Source: a virus. Taken from it: DNA of 31,393 bases. Made by a program: the position numbers and the translations under genes. The stretch lies in the IMG/VR virus record IMGVR_UViG_3300032240_000211, positions 1-31,393 of that record. One strand, written 5' to 3'. Under the pieces are notes generated by a model. That model had not been told where the DNA came from. It made no database searches and saw nothing but the letters and a program-made list of their open reading frames with translations. Shown one piece after another: positions 11,895 through 19,836 of the stretch (position 1 is its first letter; each line of letters starts with the position of its first letter).

Positions 11895-12177
11895 AGGTTC
11901 TCCAAGGTTAAAAGGGATACAGCTTTGGGGCTGTAACGACATGCTAGACAACCTTTATTACTTCTGCAAGACAACACTTTAGTTTTAAATTTTGTGTTGA
12001 TATACTACGTTTGTGCAGTTGTTAAATCGGCGCAATGGGGATGGAGGATTTGGTTGTTTTCCGATTTTCAAACCAAGGTTCAACGAAATGGCAGGCGAGC
12101 TTCTTACCCGTTACTGCACTTGACACACCTTAAATTGGCGTTAACATACACACGTCATTAACTCAACGGAGCCCATC
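11895..12177. other. Divergent intergenic region
   Basis: 283 bp between the leftward acidic gene and the rightward head block. On the minus strand TTAACA followed after 15 bp by TATATC (about 12001-12028) is a weak candidate promoter for the acidic gene. The right part holds the better promoter at 12120-12147. A 32-codon frame at 12035-12133 has no ribosome site and is probably not translated. Confidence 0.4.
12120..12147 (+). promoter_or_regulatory. Sigma-70-type promoter for the 12178-13567 gene cluster
   Basis: TTGACA (12120-12125, perfect -35), 16-bp spacer, TAACAT (12142-12147, 4 of 6). A start about 7 bp later would give a leader of about 24 nt with GGAG before ATG 12178. The layout matches the promoter at 17144. 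Confidence 0.55.
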
Positions 12178-12408
12178 ATGGCAACCAATTTGAAAAAACT
12201 TTTTGCTGGGAAAGAATCTATGAAGGAAGAAACCAAAGAAGCTAAGGCTGTAAAGTCCAGCAAGATCACACCAAAGCAATACGTTGCAGGCGAAAAAAGC
12301 GAAGGTGAATCTACCAAAGGCAAAATGAAGGTTGCTGAAAAGCTCAAGTCAGGCAAGATGAGCCCAATGGCTTACGCTAAAAGCGAAGTCAAAAAAGAGA
12401 AAAAGTAA
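12178..12408 (+). CDS. Small lysine-rich protein
   Basis: 76 aa, about 28% Lys and rich in E, S and A. MATNLKKLFAGKESMKEETK, ending MAYAKSEVKKEKK. Two similar phrases (SKITPKQYVAGEKSEGE and SGKMSPMAYAKSEVK) hint at an internal duplication. The strong base/acid alternation suggests an extended helical or disordered protein that might bind DNA or the capsid interior. Good ribosome site (CGGAG). It opens a run of five small genes that ends at the terminase, whose stop and start codons overlap (TAATG type). Confidence 0.65.
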   Translation: MATNLKKLFAGKESMKEETKEAKAVKSSKITPKQYVAGEKSEGESTKGKMKVAEKLKSGKMSPMAYAKSEVKKEKK

Positions 12409-12560
12409 TGGCTACGAAGCCCGGACTTTATGCCAACATTCACGCCAAGCAAAAGCGAATAGCCGAAGGCTCAGGCGAGAAGATGCGAAAAGTGGGCACC
12501 AAGGGTGCCCCCACCAAACAAGACTTCATCAAGTCAGCTAAAACTGCGAGGAAGAAATAA
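12408..12560 (+). CDS. Conserved 50-aa basic phage protein
   Basis: MATKPGLYANIHAKQKRIAE, then GSGEKMRKVGTKGAPTKQDF, ending IKSAKTARKK. The pattern 'K-P-G-L-Y-A-N-I-H-A-K...GSGEKMRK-x-G-(S/T)-KGAPT' is one I recognise from very small basic proteins widespread in phages next to terminase genes. Role unknown; they may be minor virion or DNA-binding proteins. The ATG shares bases with the preceding stop (TAATG), so translation is coupled. Confidence 0.75.
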   Translation: MATKPGLYANIHAKQKRIAEGSGEKMRKVGTKGAPTKQDFIKSAKTARKK

Positions 12561-12739
12561 TGGCTACTAAAAATTGGATTGCTGGCGCTATCAAAAAGCC
12601 CGGCCAATTACACAAAGACTTGGGCGTACCAAAAGGCGAAAAGATTCCAGCTAAAAAACTCAAGGCTGCTGAAGCCAAGGGCGGCAAAGTTGGTCAACGT
12701 GCTCGACTGGCTGAAACCTTAAAAGGTATGAAGAAGTGA
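12560..12739 (+). CDS. Conserved 59-aa basic phage protein
   Basis: MATKNWIAGAIKKPGQLHKD, then LGVPKGEKIPAKKLKAAEAK, ending ETLKGMKK. The 'W-I-x-x-A-I-K-K-P-G-x-L-H-x-x-L-G-V-P-x-G-x-K-I-P-x-x-K-L' motif is common in short phage proteins of unknown function, usually near packaging or head genes. It is strongly basic (many K). TAATG overlap couples it to the previous gene. Confidence 0.75.
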   Translation: MATKNWIAGAIKKPGQLHKDLGVPKGEKIPAKKLKAAEAKGGKVGQRARLAETLKGMKK

Positions 12740-12939
12740 TTGGCTACATTCAAAAACAAATCGACGCTAGCGAAAAACTGTTCGAGATGATGCGAGCTGA
12801 TCATAAAGAACGGATGACGCAAGTGTTGATTTGGGCCGACATGAACGAAAGTTTGATGCGCAAACTGGAAGAACGTGACCGTGAGATTGAGCGTTTGCAA
12901 AGTCTTTTAAAAGCGCACGACACTGCGGAGAAGCTGTGA
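12736..12939 (+). CDS. Small coiled-coil protein
   Basis: 67 aa. GTG start overlapping the previous stop (GTGA). IGYIQKQIDASEKLFEMMRA, then TQVLIWADMNESLMRKLEER, ending REIERLQSLLKAHDTAEKL. Almost entirely charged amphipathic helix with a clear heptad-like end, so likely a coiled-coil oligomer. It could support the assembly of packaging components. No family recognised. Confidence 0.6.
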   Translation: MIGYIQKQIDASEKLFEMMRADHKERMTQVLIWADMNESLMRKLEERDREIERLQSLLKAHDTAEKL

Positions 12940-13079
12940 TGAAACGGTACAACTTTTTCTTACCCGACGCCGTTATAGAAGCTTTACGCCAAGAGGCGCA
13001 TCGCTCTGGCTTGACCATTTCGGAGATCATCCGCAAAGTCTTGACGGTCTATACCAACAAGTTGGTCGAGAAGAAATGA
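12939..13079 (+). CDS. Ribbon-helix-helix DNA-binding protein
   Basis: 46 aa. MKRYNFFLPDAVIEALRQEA, then HRSGLTISEIIRKVLTVYTN, KLVEKK. Residues 2-8 form the DNA-reading strand, helix A is at 10-22 and helix B at 27-42, with the G-LTISEIIRK turn typical of the Arc/CopG/MetJ fold. These dimers bind operators with the strand in the major groove. The ATG overlaps the previous stop (ATGA), and its stop overlaps the next start. Position before the terminase genes suggests control of late or packaging genes. Confidence 0.8.
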   Translation: MKRYNFFLPDAVIEALRQEAHRSGLTISEIIRKVLTVYTNKLVEKK

Positions 13080-13567
13080 CCGATGACATCAGTCATTACG
13101 CAGAACATTCTGAGTTTGCGCTATCGCCAAGCGCACCGGAAGCTCACGTCACGTTAGATGTGCCACCCCAGCTAGTCTGGGAGTGTGCAGCCGGGTTGGA
13201 AGACCCCGACCATATAGCGGCAAGATTTGGGTTTACGGATCAGAAGTGGGAGCGGCTCAAACAGTGGCCGCCTTTCATACATGCAGTTCAGAACCAGAAA
13301 GCGGAGTTTGACCGTAACGGGATGACTTTCCGCCTCAAGGCCGGACTCATGGCCGAGGAGATGATGACCCAGATGTTCAAGCAAGCCATAAGCCACGACA
13401 GCTCGATACTGCAGAAACTCAGTGTGTTTAATTCTCTTGTAGACGTAGCTGGCTTAAAGCCTGACAAAAAGGCTGTGGATACAAACGTGCAGTCAGCTCC
13501 GAAATTTAGTATCACGATCAACATACCACAAGCGACGGCCCCAACGCCGATCACCATAGATGGCTAA
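13076..13567 (+). CDS. Putative terminase small subunit
   Basis: 163 aa. Its position directly before the large subunit (8-nt overlap) is the main argument. Residues about 31-60 (PPQLVWECAAGLEDPDHIAA, then FGFTDQKWERLK) resemble a helix-turn-helix, and a helical centre (TFRLKAGLMAEEMMTQMFKQ) would form the oligomerisation region. The C-terminal tail ends in NIPQATAPTPITIDG. It would recognise the packaging site and load the large subunit. Sequence alone is not diagnostic. ATGA overlap with the RHH gene. Confidence 0.65.
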   Translation: MTDDISHYAEHSEFALSPSAPEAHVTLDVPPQLVWECAAGLEDPDHIAARFGFTDQKWERLKQWPPFIHAVQNQKAEFDRNGMTFRLKAGLMAEEMMTQMFKQAISHDSSILQKLSVFNSLVDVAGLKPDKKAVDTNVQSAPKFSITINIPQATAPTPITIDG

Positions 13568-14960
13568 CCTAGTCTACACACCACCCGTCTCGGTGGTCCC
13601 ATTTTTAACATCAACTAAGTTTGCTAACTTTATTGTGGGCCCCGTGGGCTCGACAAAGACAACAGCGTCGCTTATTAAGATCGGGTACGAGGCGGCGAAA
13701 GTGAAAGCCAGTCCGGACGGCATACGGCGTAGTCGATGTGCTGTAATTCGTAATACGCGTCAGATGCTATGGGATACGACCATACCTGACTTTTTAAAAT
13801 GGTTCCCAGATCAAGAGGCAGGTATCCTTGAAAAAACTAACTCAAAATTTATTCTTAAGTTTGATGACGTTGAATGCGAAATACTTTTTCGTGGTCTTGA
13901 TGACGCTAATGACGTTCGTCGCTTGCTTTCTTTGCAGCTTACTTTTGGTGTCATGGATGAGTTTAGAGAGATTAACCCAGATATTTACAACGCGCTTACG
14001 GGCCGTTTGGGACGCTATCCAGACAAAACGATGAACGGTGTCGGTGCTTGCGATGATGAAGGCAAGCAAGTTCATAAGGTGTGGGGCGCGACTAACCCGC
14101 CAGACGCTGATACGTTTTGGGAGACCATGCTGGCCGACCCGACAGATAACATGCACGTAACGATCCAGCCTTCGGGTTTATCCCAAGAGGCGGACTGGGT
14201 GCAATACTTGCCAGACGGTTACTATGAGAACCTGTGTGAAGGCAAATCGGAGGATTGGATCGATGTCTACGTCCACGGAAAATTTGGTAAATCGTTATCA
14301 GGGCAGCCTGTATTCCGAGCTTTTGATCGAGATACACACGTCTCCAAACAAACCCTTAACCACATCAAGCTACAAACACACCCACTCATCATCGGCATGG
14401 ACTTTGGACTCACGCCTGCATGTTCAATCAATCAGATTGATGCCCAAGGAAGATTCCTCACCTTCGCTGACTTGGTCTCAGAGGGTATGGGTACGCTACG
14501 TTTCTGTCGTGAGAAACTTAAACCTCTACTGGCTAACCGTTTTCCGGGGATGAATGTCTTGATTGTGGGCGACCCTGCAGGACAGCAAAGAGCACAAACT
14601 GACGAGCGAAGCGTGTTTGACATTCTTAGAGCCGAAGGGTTTCGGGTCATTTCTGCTAAGTCCAACAGTGTTGTAGCACGTGTTAATGCAGTCGACAAGT
14701 TGTTAACACGTACGGTAGATGGCAAACCCGGTCATTTGATCGATCCAAGCTGCACACATTTAATTGCTGCACTTCGTGGCGGATATAGGTATAAAATACG
14801 ACAAAATGGGGAAGCGGACGACAAACCCGAGAAAAATTCCCATTCACACATTGCAGATGCCCATCAATACGCGTGTCTGCACGCTGATGGAAACGTCACA
14901 GGTGATGCGTGGACCCGTAAGGCCGTCGAAGTGAAACGAGTTGACTACGTGTGGACTTAA
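13560..14960 (+). CDS. terL: Terminase large subunit
   Basis: 466 aa. The ATPase domain has Walker A GPVGSTKTT at 27-35 and Walker B VMDE at 131-134 (acid pair D133, E134). The RNase-H-like nuclease domain follows, with acidic residues at D281 (IGMDFG), D338 (IVGDPAG) and D433 (SHIADAHQY), the usual three-acid metal site. It drives DNA into the prohead and cuts the concatemer. Length fits a compact podovirus-type terminase. Walker A lacks the usual Arg before the loop glycines and reads G-P-V-G-S-T-K. The ATG lies in the last 8 nt of the small-subunit gene, so the pair is coupled. Confidence 0.93.
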   Translation: MANLVYTPPVSVVPFLTSTKFANFIVGPVGSTKTTASLIKIGYEAAKVKASPDGIRRSRCAVIRNTRQMLWDTTIPDFLKWFPDQEAGILEKTNSKFILKFDDVECEILFRGLDDANDVRRLLSLQLTFGVMDEFREINPDIYNALTGRLGRYPDKTMNGVGACDDEGKQVHKVWGATNPPDADTFWETMLADPTDNMHVTIQPSGLSQEADWVQYLPDGYYENLCEGKSEDWIDVYVHGKFGKSLSGQPVFRAFDRDTHVSKQTLNHIKLQTHPLIIGMDFGLTPACSINQIDAQGRFLTFADLVSEGMGTLRFCREKLKPLLANRFPGMNVLIVGDPAGQQRAQTDERSVFDILRAEGFRVISAKSNSVVARVNAVDKLLTRTVDGKPGHLIDPSCTHLIAALRGGYRYKIRQNGEADDKPEKNSHSHIADAHQYACLHADGNVTGDAWTRKAVEVKRVDYVWT

Positions 14961-15008
14961 AAGTAGACTCGGCCCCCATATACTACCCATATACGAAGTG
15001 ACGCACAT

Positions 15009-17147
15009 ATGCAATTAGGTTTGAACATTACTAATTCGAACGCCCCGGGTACTGTTACCACGGGTGGTATGGTCACCATTAAATCATTGAAAGCGTTGCA
15101 AGATGAGCAGCGCACAGCCGCGCAGCAACAGAACTCACAGCCTGTTGTCCAAGCCCTAGCTGGATATATTCGTAAAACTTGGATGTCATCAATGATGGCG
15201 AAGCAGCAGACATCCGAGATCAAAATGTTGAAGTCTGTTCGCGCGCGACGCGGAGAGTACGACCCCGATAAGCTTGCTCAGCTTCGGGAGCAGGGCAGTT
15301 CCACCATCTATATGATGTTGACATCGAACAAATGCCGTGCAGCATCGAGCTGGTTGCGCGACACGCTGGTGACTTCTTCTGATGAGAAGCCTTGGACAAT
15401 TAAGCCCGGTGCGATTCCTGATATTCCTCCAAATCAGATCGAGAGCATCATGCAGCAAGCTCAGCAAGAAGTTGAGCAGTTATACGCAGCAGGCCAACCG
15501 CCTACAGATCAGCAAGTGCGCGAGCGTTTGCTAGAGATGAAAGATATGGCGATGTCTCATCTAAAAGACATGGCGACCCGCACTGCAGAACGCATGGAAG
15601 TCAAGATGACTGACCAGCTGCAAGAAGGCGGCTGGAGCAAAGCGTTTAGTGATTTTCTAGACGACATTACTACATTCCCATCAGCATTTATTAAGGGGCC
15701 AGTTGTTCGCAAGCGCCCTAAAATGAAGTGGATACCAACGCAAGACGGCCAGTACCAGATCGACATCCAAGATCAGTTGTGCCTCGAGTGGGAACGTGTT
15801 GATCCGTTTAATATTTATCCTGCTGCAGATGCAAATGACGTCAACGATGGCTCATTGATTGAGAGACATAAGCTACAACGTAGCGACTTGCAAGCCCTGA
15901 TGGGCGTTGAGGGTTACAGCGACGGCGCGATTCGCATGGTGCTCGAGGAGTACGGCAAGGGCGGACTGCGCGATTGGATTTACGTTGACATGAACAAGGC
16001 TTCGGCTGAAGGCAAGTCAACAATGGGTGTGCAGCAAAACCCATCGGCATTGATTGATGCTCTACAGTACTGGGGCAATGTACAAGGCCAGTTGCTACGC
16101 GACTGGGGCATGACAGAAGACGAAATACCTGATCCTCTAATGGACTATGCGATTGAAGCATGGGTTATTGGGCATTGGGTTATCAAGGCTGTGCTAAATC
16201 CCGATCCACTGGGTCGTAAACCTTACTACAAGGCGTCATATGAAGAAGTTCCGGGAGCATATTGGGGTAACTCTGTTGCTGATCTCGCTAGGGATGCCCA
16301 AGATATCTGTAACGCTGCCGCGCGTGCGCTGGTAAATAACATGTCGATCGCCTCGGGTCCGCAGGTGGTCTACAACATCGATCGTTTACCACAGGGCGAG
16401 AACATCACACAGATGTATCCTTGGAAAGTCTGGCAAGTCACAAGTGACCCAATGGCTGGTGGTGCAGCTCCTATGCAGTTCTTCCAGCCTAGCTCGCTCT
16501 CCCAAGAGTTGATGGCTGTGTATGAAAAATTCTCTGTATTAGCCGATGAATATACGGGTATACCCCGATATATGACGGGCGATAGCGCTGCAGGCGGCGC
16601 AGGCCGTACAGCCTCAGGTATGAGTATGCTCATGTCTAACGCTGGCAAAGCCATCAAGCAAGTTATTGCGTCTATTGATGAGAATGTGATTCGCTTAGCT
16701 ATTGAACGGTTGTATTTTTACAACATGCGCTACGGAGATGACCCAGATTTGAAGGGCGATGTCAACATTGTTGCTCGCGGAGCCGTTTCGTTATTAGTTA
16801 AAGAACAAGCTCAGATGCGCCAGACTCAGTTCTTGCAAATTGCTTTGTCTAACCCGATGACTGCACAAATTGTTGGGGTAGAAGGTATTGCAGAACTATT
16901 GCGTCAGTCTGCTAAGACACTAGACTTGAATCCAGACAACATCGTGCCGCCCATCGAGATTATTAAGGCTCGTATGGCGCAGCAACAACAGCAAGCGGCC
17001 ATGCAACAACAGCAGTTGGAGATGGCTCAGCAAGGCGGACAAGCAGCTGCGGGTGGCACACCACCTAACGCGCGACCCGGTGCAACATTAGAAAATGGCG
17101 CACCTGTAACCAACAATTTCGCTCCGATGAGTGGAGTTGGCTCTTGA
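15009..17147 (+). CDS. Portal protein
   Basis: 712 aa. The N-terminus (MQLGLNITNSNAPGTVTTGG) leads to a large mixed domain. Key pieces include SNKCRAASSWLRDTLVTSSD, LCLEWERVDPFNIYPAADAN and SMSMLMSNAGKAIKQVIASI-type segments (at about 535-555) of the wing and crown. The C-terminus is Q-rich (MAQQQQQAAMQQQQLEMAQQ) then disordered. Size and order (after terL, before scaffold and capsid) match the dodecameric portal of podovirus-like phages. It forms the vertex channel for DNA entry and the joining site for connector proteins. The ribosome site is weak; the frame shows no earlier start. Confidence 0.85.
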   Translation: MQLGLNITNSNAPGTVTTGGMVTIKSLKALQDEQRTAAQQQNSQPVVQALAGYIRKTWMSSMMAKQQTSEIKMLKSVRARRGEYDPDKLAQLREQGSSTIYMMLTSNKCRAASSWLRDTLVTSSDEKPWTIKPGAIPDIPPNQIESIMQQAQQEVEQLYAAGQPPTDQQVRERLLEMKDMAMSHLKDMATRTAERMEVKMTDQLQEGGWSKAFSDFLDDITTFPSAFIKGPVVRKRPKMKWIPTQDGQYQIDIQDQLCLEWERVDPFNIYPAADANDVNDGSLIERHKLQRSDLQALMGVEGYSDGAIRMVLEEYGKGGLRDWIYVDMNKASAEGKSTMGVQQNPSALIDALQYWGNVQGQLLRDWGMTEDEIPDPLMDYAIEAWVIGHWVIKAVLNPDPLGRKPYYKASYEEVPGAYWGNSVADLARDAQDICNAAARALVNNMSIASGPQVVYNIDRLPQGENITQMYPWKVWQVTSDPMAGGAAPMQFFQPSSLSQELMAVYEKFSVLADEYTGIPRYMTGDSAAGGAGRTASGMSMLMSNAGKAIKQVIASIDENVIRLAIERLYFYNMRYGDDPDLKGDVNIVARGAVSLLVKEQAQMRQTQFLQIALSNPMTAQIVGVEGIAELLRQSAKTLDLNPDNIVPPIEIIKARMAQQQQQAAMQQQQLEMAQQGGQAAAGGTPPNARPGATLENGAPVTNNFAPMSGVGS

Positions 17148-17171
17148 CAACTGTAGAATGTTGTACATAAT
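17144..17171 (+). promoter_or_regulatory. Strong sigma-70-type promoter at the portal stop
   Basis: TTGACA (17144-17149) overlaps the portal stop codon. A 16-bp spacer is followed by CATAAT (17166-17171, 5 of 6). The expected start would give a short leader with CGGAG before ATG 17198. It probably drives the two small genes, scaffold and capsid. Confidence 0.7.
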
Positions 17172-17197
17172 CGCATCTAACCTAACGGAGTAAATCC

Positions 17198-17389
17198 ATG
17201 AAAGCAGTAAACCCAATGGAAAAGCGCAGCGCTGAGTACAAGCAAGAATCAGCCAAGACCGATGGCATGTCTAAAGGCCCAGCATCACAAGGTGCAGGCG
17301 GCAATGATGGCAACATCATCAATTTAGGCAAGCGTGGCGGTTCTGAGTACACAGTTGAAGTTGCTAAGACCGACGGATTGTGCAAATAA
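17198..17389 (+). CDS. Small hypothetical protein
   Basis: 63 aa. MKAVNPMEKRSAEYKQESAK, then TDGMSKGPASQGAGGNDGNI, ending SEYTVEVAKTDGLCK. The motif (E/V)AKTDG occurs twice, suggesting repeated short sequence. Glycine-rich and basic, so probably flexible. A good promoter (17144) and CGGAG precede it. Probably a small virion or assembly factor by position; not recognised. Confidence 0.65.
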   Translation: MKAVNPMEKRSAEYKQESAKTDGMSKGPASQGAGGNDGNIINLGKRGGSEYTVEVAKTDGLCK

Positions 17390-17620
17390 ATGGTGCGAGT
17401 TGACGAGCGTGTTGCTCGTTGCCTTACACTATTGAAATCGCAAGAGTTTCAACCACTGGTAGAATACTTGCAACTGATTCACGCAGATACGCTTCAGCGC
17501 CTAAGTGAGTCAAAAGATAAAGATGAAATGTGTCGGCTTCAGGGCCGAGCATTGCAGGTGAAGGACCTCCTTGACCTTGTTGACACAGGTAGTACTTTGT
17601 TAACTAAACTTCGCAGATAG
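17390..17620 (+). CDS. Small helical protein
   Basis: 76 aa. MVRVDERVARCLTLLKSQEF, then VEYLQLIHADTLQRLSESKD, ending KDLLDLVDTGSTLLTKLRR. It reads as three amphipathic helices, like many short head-assembly-associated phage proteins that lie between portal and scaffold. The start directly abuts the previous stop (TAAATG) with no separate ribosome site, so translation is probably coupled. Confidence 0.65.
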   Translation: MVRVDERVARCLTLLKSQEFQPLVEYLQLIHADTLQRLSESKDKDEMCRLQGRALQVKDLLDLVDTGSTLLTKLRR

Positions 17621-17727
17621 TCCGCAGACCGTAAAGTCGGAGCAGACAATCAAAATTTAAACGTAGTAGCTGACCGTAAGCGATGTGGTAGCAGACCGTA
17701 ACTGGAGCTGCCTAGCGTAGTCGGAGC
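17621..17727 (+). repeat. Short repeats in the scaffold leader
   Basis: GC(A/T)GACCGTAA occurs three times: 17624-17634, 17669-17679 and 17691-17701. AGTCGGAGC occurs twice: 17635-17643 and 17719-17727. All lie in the 122-nt gap before the scaffold gene. They may shape mRNA or be operator copies. Confidence 0.45.
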
Positions 17728-17742
17728 GAAGGAGATAGAGAT

Positions 17743-18702
17743 ATGGCATTGCCACGTGCTGTTCAACAGCAAGTTGAAGACGCTGACGCACTTGTTGCGC
17801 AGATGAATGGAACCCAACCTGTAAATCCAGACACTGGGGAACCGATAGTCACAGACCCTCAACCTACACCCGAACCACAACCGCAACCGATCTCGCAAGA
17901 GATAGAACCGAAGCCAGCGGTACCTGAAGAAACGTGGGAGCAACGCTACCACTCACTGAAAGGTAAGTTTGATGCTGAAGTGCCCCGTCTATACGCGCAA
18001 ACGCGTGAGCTGAATGACCAAATCAAACAGCTTATTGCAGAAAACGCAGTAGCCAAAGCACAACCAGTTCAAGCTGATCCGGCCCCGGGAAAAACTCTTA
18101 TCACTGAACAAGACAAAGAAGCATTTGGTTCTGATCTGATTGATCTAATCGAGCGAGCAACTGAGCAAAAATTAGCGGGCAACCGCCAACTAGAAGCCCA
18201 GCTACGCGCAGAGATTGATGAATTGAAGGGTAAGCTAGGTAATGTTTCAGATCGTCAAGTAGTGTCTGATAAAGATCGCTATGAGACTTCTCTGACAAAC
18301 GCAGTACCAGATTGGCAAGTCCTCAATGTAGACCAAGGTTTCTTGAATTGGTTAGCAGAAGTAGACCCTGTTTATGGTATGCCACGCCAGTATGCGTTAA
18401 CAAACGCGTATGAAGCACTGGATGCCACACGCACGGCTACCATCTTTAATCAGTACAAGAAGTCTATTGCGCCTGCACAAAATCAGCCAGCAAGACCTAA
18501 TCTTCAAAGTCAAGTAGCACCGACCCGCTCGCGTACATCGCCAGCTCCTACGAATCCAAACGTAGACAAACGTGTTTATAGCCAACAGGATATAGATTCG
18601 TTTTACACCGAATGGAGACGCGGGTTCATCGATGAGGCAGAAGCGGTGCAGATTGAAAAAGATATTCACGCCGCCACGACGGAAGGACGTATTCGCTACT
18701 AA
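17743..18702 (+). CDS. Putative scaffolding protein
   Basis: 319 aa. An N-terminal disordered P/Q/E-rich part (TGEPIVTDPQPTPEPQPQPI, about 32-51) is followed by WEQRYHSLKGKFDAEVPRLY and a long coiled coil (RELNDQIKQLIAENAVAKAQ and QLEAQLRAEIDELKGKLGN), then a basic C-terminus with DKRVYSQQDIDSFYTEWRRG, the usual capsid-binding helix pair. 'W-x-x-R-Y-x-x-L-x-G-x-x-x-x-E-V-P-x-L' recalls phage scaffolds. It would assemble the procapsid and then leave. GAAGGAG lies 9 nt before the ATG. It sits directly before the capsid gene, as expected. Confidence 0.75.
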   Translation: MALPRAVQQQVEDADALVAQMNGTQPVNPDTGEPIVTDPQPTPEPQPQPISQEIEPKPAVPEETWEQRYHSLKGKFDAEVPRLYAQTRELNDQIKQLIAENAVAKAQPVQADPAPGKTLITEQDKEAFGSDLIDLIERATEQKLAGNRQLEAQLRAEIDELKGKLGNVSDRQVVSDKDRYETSLTNAVPDWQVLNVDQGFLNWLAEVDPVYGMPRQYALTNAYEALDATRTATIFNQYKKSIAPAQNQPARPNLQSQVAPTRSRTSPAPTNPNVDKRVYSQQDIDSFYTEWRRGFIDEAEAVQIEKDIHAATTEGRIRY

Positions 18703-18721
18703 GCAGCGTTCCCAGACATGG

Positions 18722-18740
18722 CGGTAACCAAACCGTTTTT
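18722..18740 (+). terminator. Possible weak terminator before the capsid gene
   Basis: CGGT (18722-18725) and ACCG (18732-18735) form a short stem around a 6-nt loop, followed by five T. A stem of only 4-5 pairs makes efficient termination doubtful; partial attenuation is possible. Confidence 0.25.
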
Positions 18741-18757
18741 AAACAAAGAGGACCATC

Positions 18758-19780
18758 ATGTCTACAATTACCGCAGCAGCAGCGTATCCCATTAACTCCG
18801 GTGGCTTTAACACCCCCGGCGGTCAGGTAGCCTATTCAGGCACCGCGTATTCTGGTTCATTCATTCCAGCCCTCTGGTCTGGTAAATTGGCTCAGAAATT
18901 CTATGCAGCCACAGTGTTCGGCGAAATCGCTAACACCGACTGGCAAGGCGACATCACCGGAATGGGTGATACCGTCATTATCAACACGATCCCTTCGATC
19001 ACTATCAACAGCTACTCCATCGGTCAAAACTTGGCTTATGAAGTTCCTGCCCCTTCAACCATTTCTTTGGTTATCAACAAGGGTAAGTATTTCGGCGTGA
19101 ACGTCAACAACGTGTTGGAACTCCAAGCAAAGCCTAAATTGATGGACATGTTCACCAATGACGCCGCAATGCAAATGAAGATCAACATCGACAAAGACGT
19201 GTTGTATACCAACTTCAACCAAGGCGACTCAAACAACCAAGGCGCTACCGCTGGCGCAATCTCTGGTTCTTTCAACCTCGGTGTTGATACAGCCGCAATC
19301 ACATTGACTGCTGCTAACATTCTGCAAAGCATTACTGCCTTGTCTAGCGTGTTGGACGAAGCCAACGTGCCTGAAACAGATCGTTGGTTGATCATCACCC
19401 CAACAGAGCGTCAAATCTTGATGCAATCGAACTTGGCTCAAGCCCAGTTCATGGGTGACGCATCTAGCGTTTTGCGTAACGGTAAGATCGGCATGATCGA
19501 CCGCTTCACTGTGTATGTATCTAACTTGGTACCACGTGGTGCAGCTGGTAAGACTTGGATGAACCCAAATACCGGTACTGACGCTACATCTTCTAACGCT
19601 GTCAAGCGTCACGCTGTTATCGCTGGCCACAAGTCTGCAATCACTTTCGCTTCGCAAATCGCTAAAGTTGAGAGCTTGCAAAACCCTAACGACTTCGGTA
19701 CTTTGGTCCGTGGTTTGAACGTGTACGGTAGCCAAGTTGCTCAGCCTAAAGGCTTGGCATTGTTGGTCGCTGCAGGTTAA
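18758..19780 (+). CDS. Major capsid protein
   Basis: 340 aa. The layout fits an HK97-fold coat: a Gly/Ser-rich N-arm (MSTITAAAAYPINSGGFNTP), then 'FIPALWSGKLAQKFYAATVF' and DWQGDITGMGDTVIINTIPS, a spine helix (TDRWLIITPTERQILMQSNL), and a last strand HAVIAGHKSAITFASQIAKV. The P- and A-domain phrases GDTVIIN and GRLGMID-like 'GKIGMIDRFTVYVSNLVP' are typical. It would form the icosahedral shell. A strong AGAGGA box lies before the ATG. It has preferred codons and is likely highly expressed. It follows the scaffold, as expected. No separate protease gene is seen, and no long delta domain is present. Confidence 0.88.
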   Translation: MSTITAAAAYPINSGGFNTPGGQVAYSGTAYSGSFIPALWSGKLAQKFYAATVFGEIANTDWQGDITGMGDTVIINTIPSITINSYSIGQNLAYEVPAPSTISLVINKGKYFGVNVNNVLELQAKPKLMDMFTNDAAMQMKINIDKDVLYTNFNQGDSNNQGATAGAISGSFNLGVDTAAITLTAANILQSITALSSVLDEANVPETDRWLIITPTERQILMQSNLAQAQFMGDASSVLRNGKIGMIDRFTVYVSNLVPRGAAGKTWMNPNTGTDATSSNAVKRHAVIAGHKSAITFASQIAKVESLQNPNDFGTLVRGLNVYGSQVAQPKGLALLVAAG

Positions 19781-19789
19781 TAGTGCAGG

Positions 19790-19812
19790 TGGGGCTTCGG
19801 CCCCATCTCTTT
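19790..19812 (+). terminator. UUCG-loop terminator after the capsid gene
   Basis: TGGGGC (19790-19795), loop TTCG, GCCCCA (19800-19805), then TCTCTTT. The T-run is imperfect, so it may terminate partly and also protect the capsid mRNA 3' end. Confidence 0.65.
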
Positions 19813-19836
19813 AAACCATTACACATAGGATTTATC

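Noticed and set aside
11559-11936. 125-codon plus-strand frame opposite the acidic gene
   Set aside because: Its V/F/C-rich product mirrors the GAA/GAT codons of the acidic protein. It has no ribosome site and runs against the terminator logic.
11541-11951. Longer start (ATG 11951) for the acidic protein
   Set aside because: No ribosome site, and the added 19 residues are unlike the rest. ATG 11894 has TTGGAG at the correct distance.
12035-12133. 32-codon frame MGMEDLVVFRFSNQGSTKWQ... before the 12178 gene
   Set aside because: No Shine-Dalgarno before the ATG, and the frame runs through the -35 box of the 12120 promoter. It could be real but nothing supports translation.
19783-19836. Longer start (ATG 19783) for the post-capsid protein
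   Set aside because: It would read through the terminator hairpin at 19790-19805. ATG 19837 has AGGA upstream and a conserved-looking MSQEYKVVGQ start.
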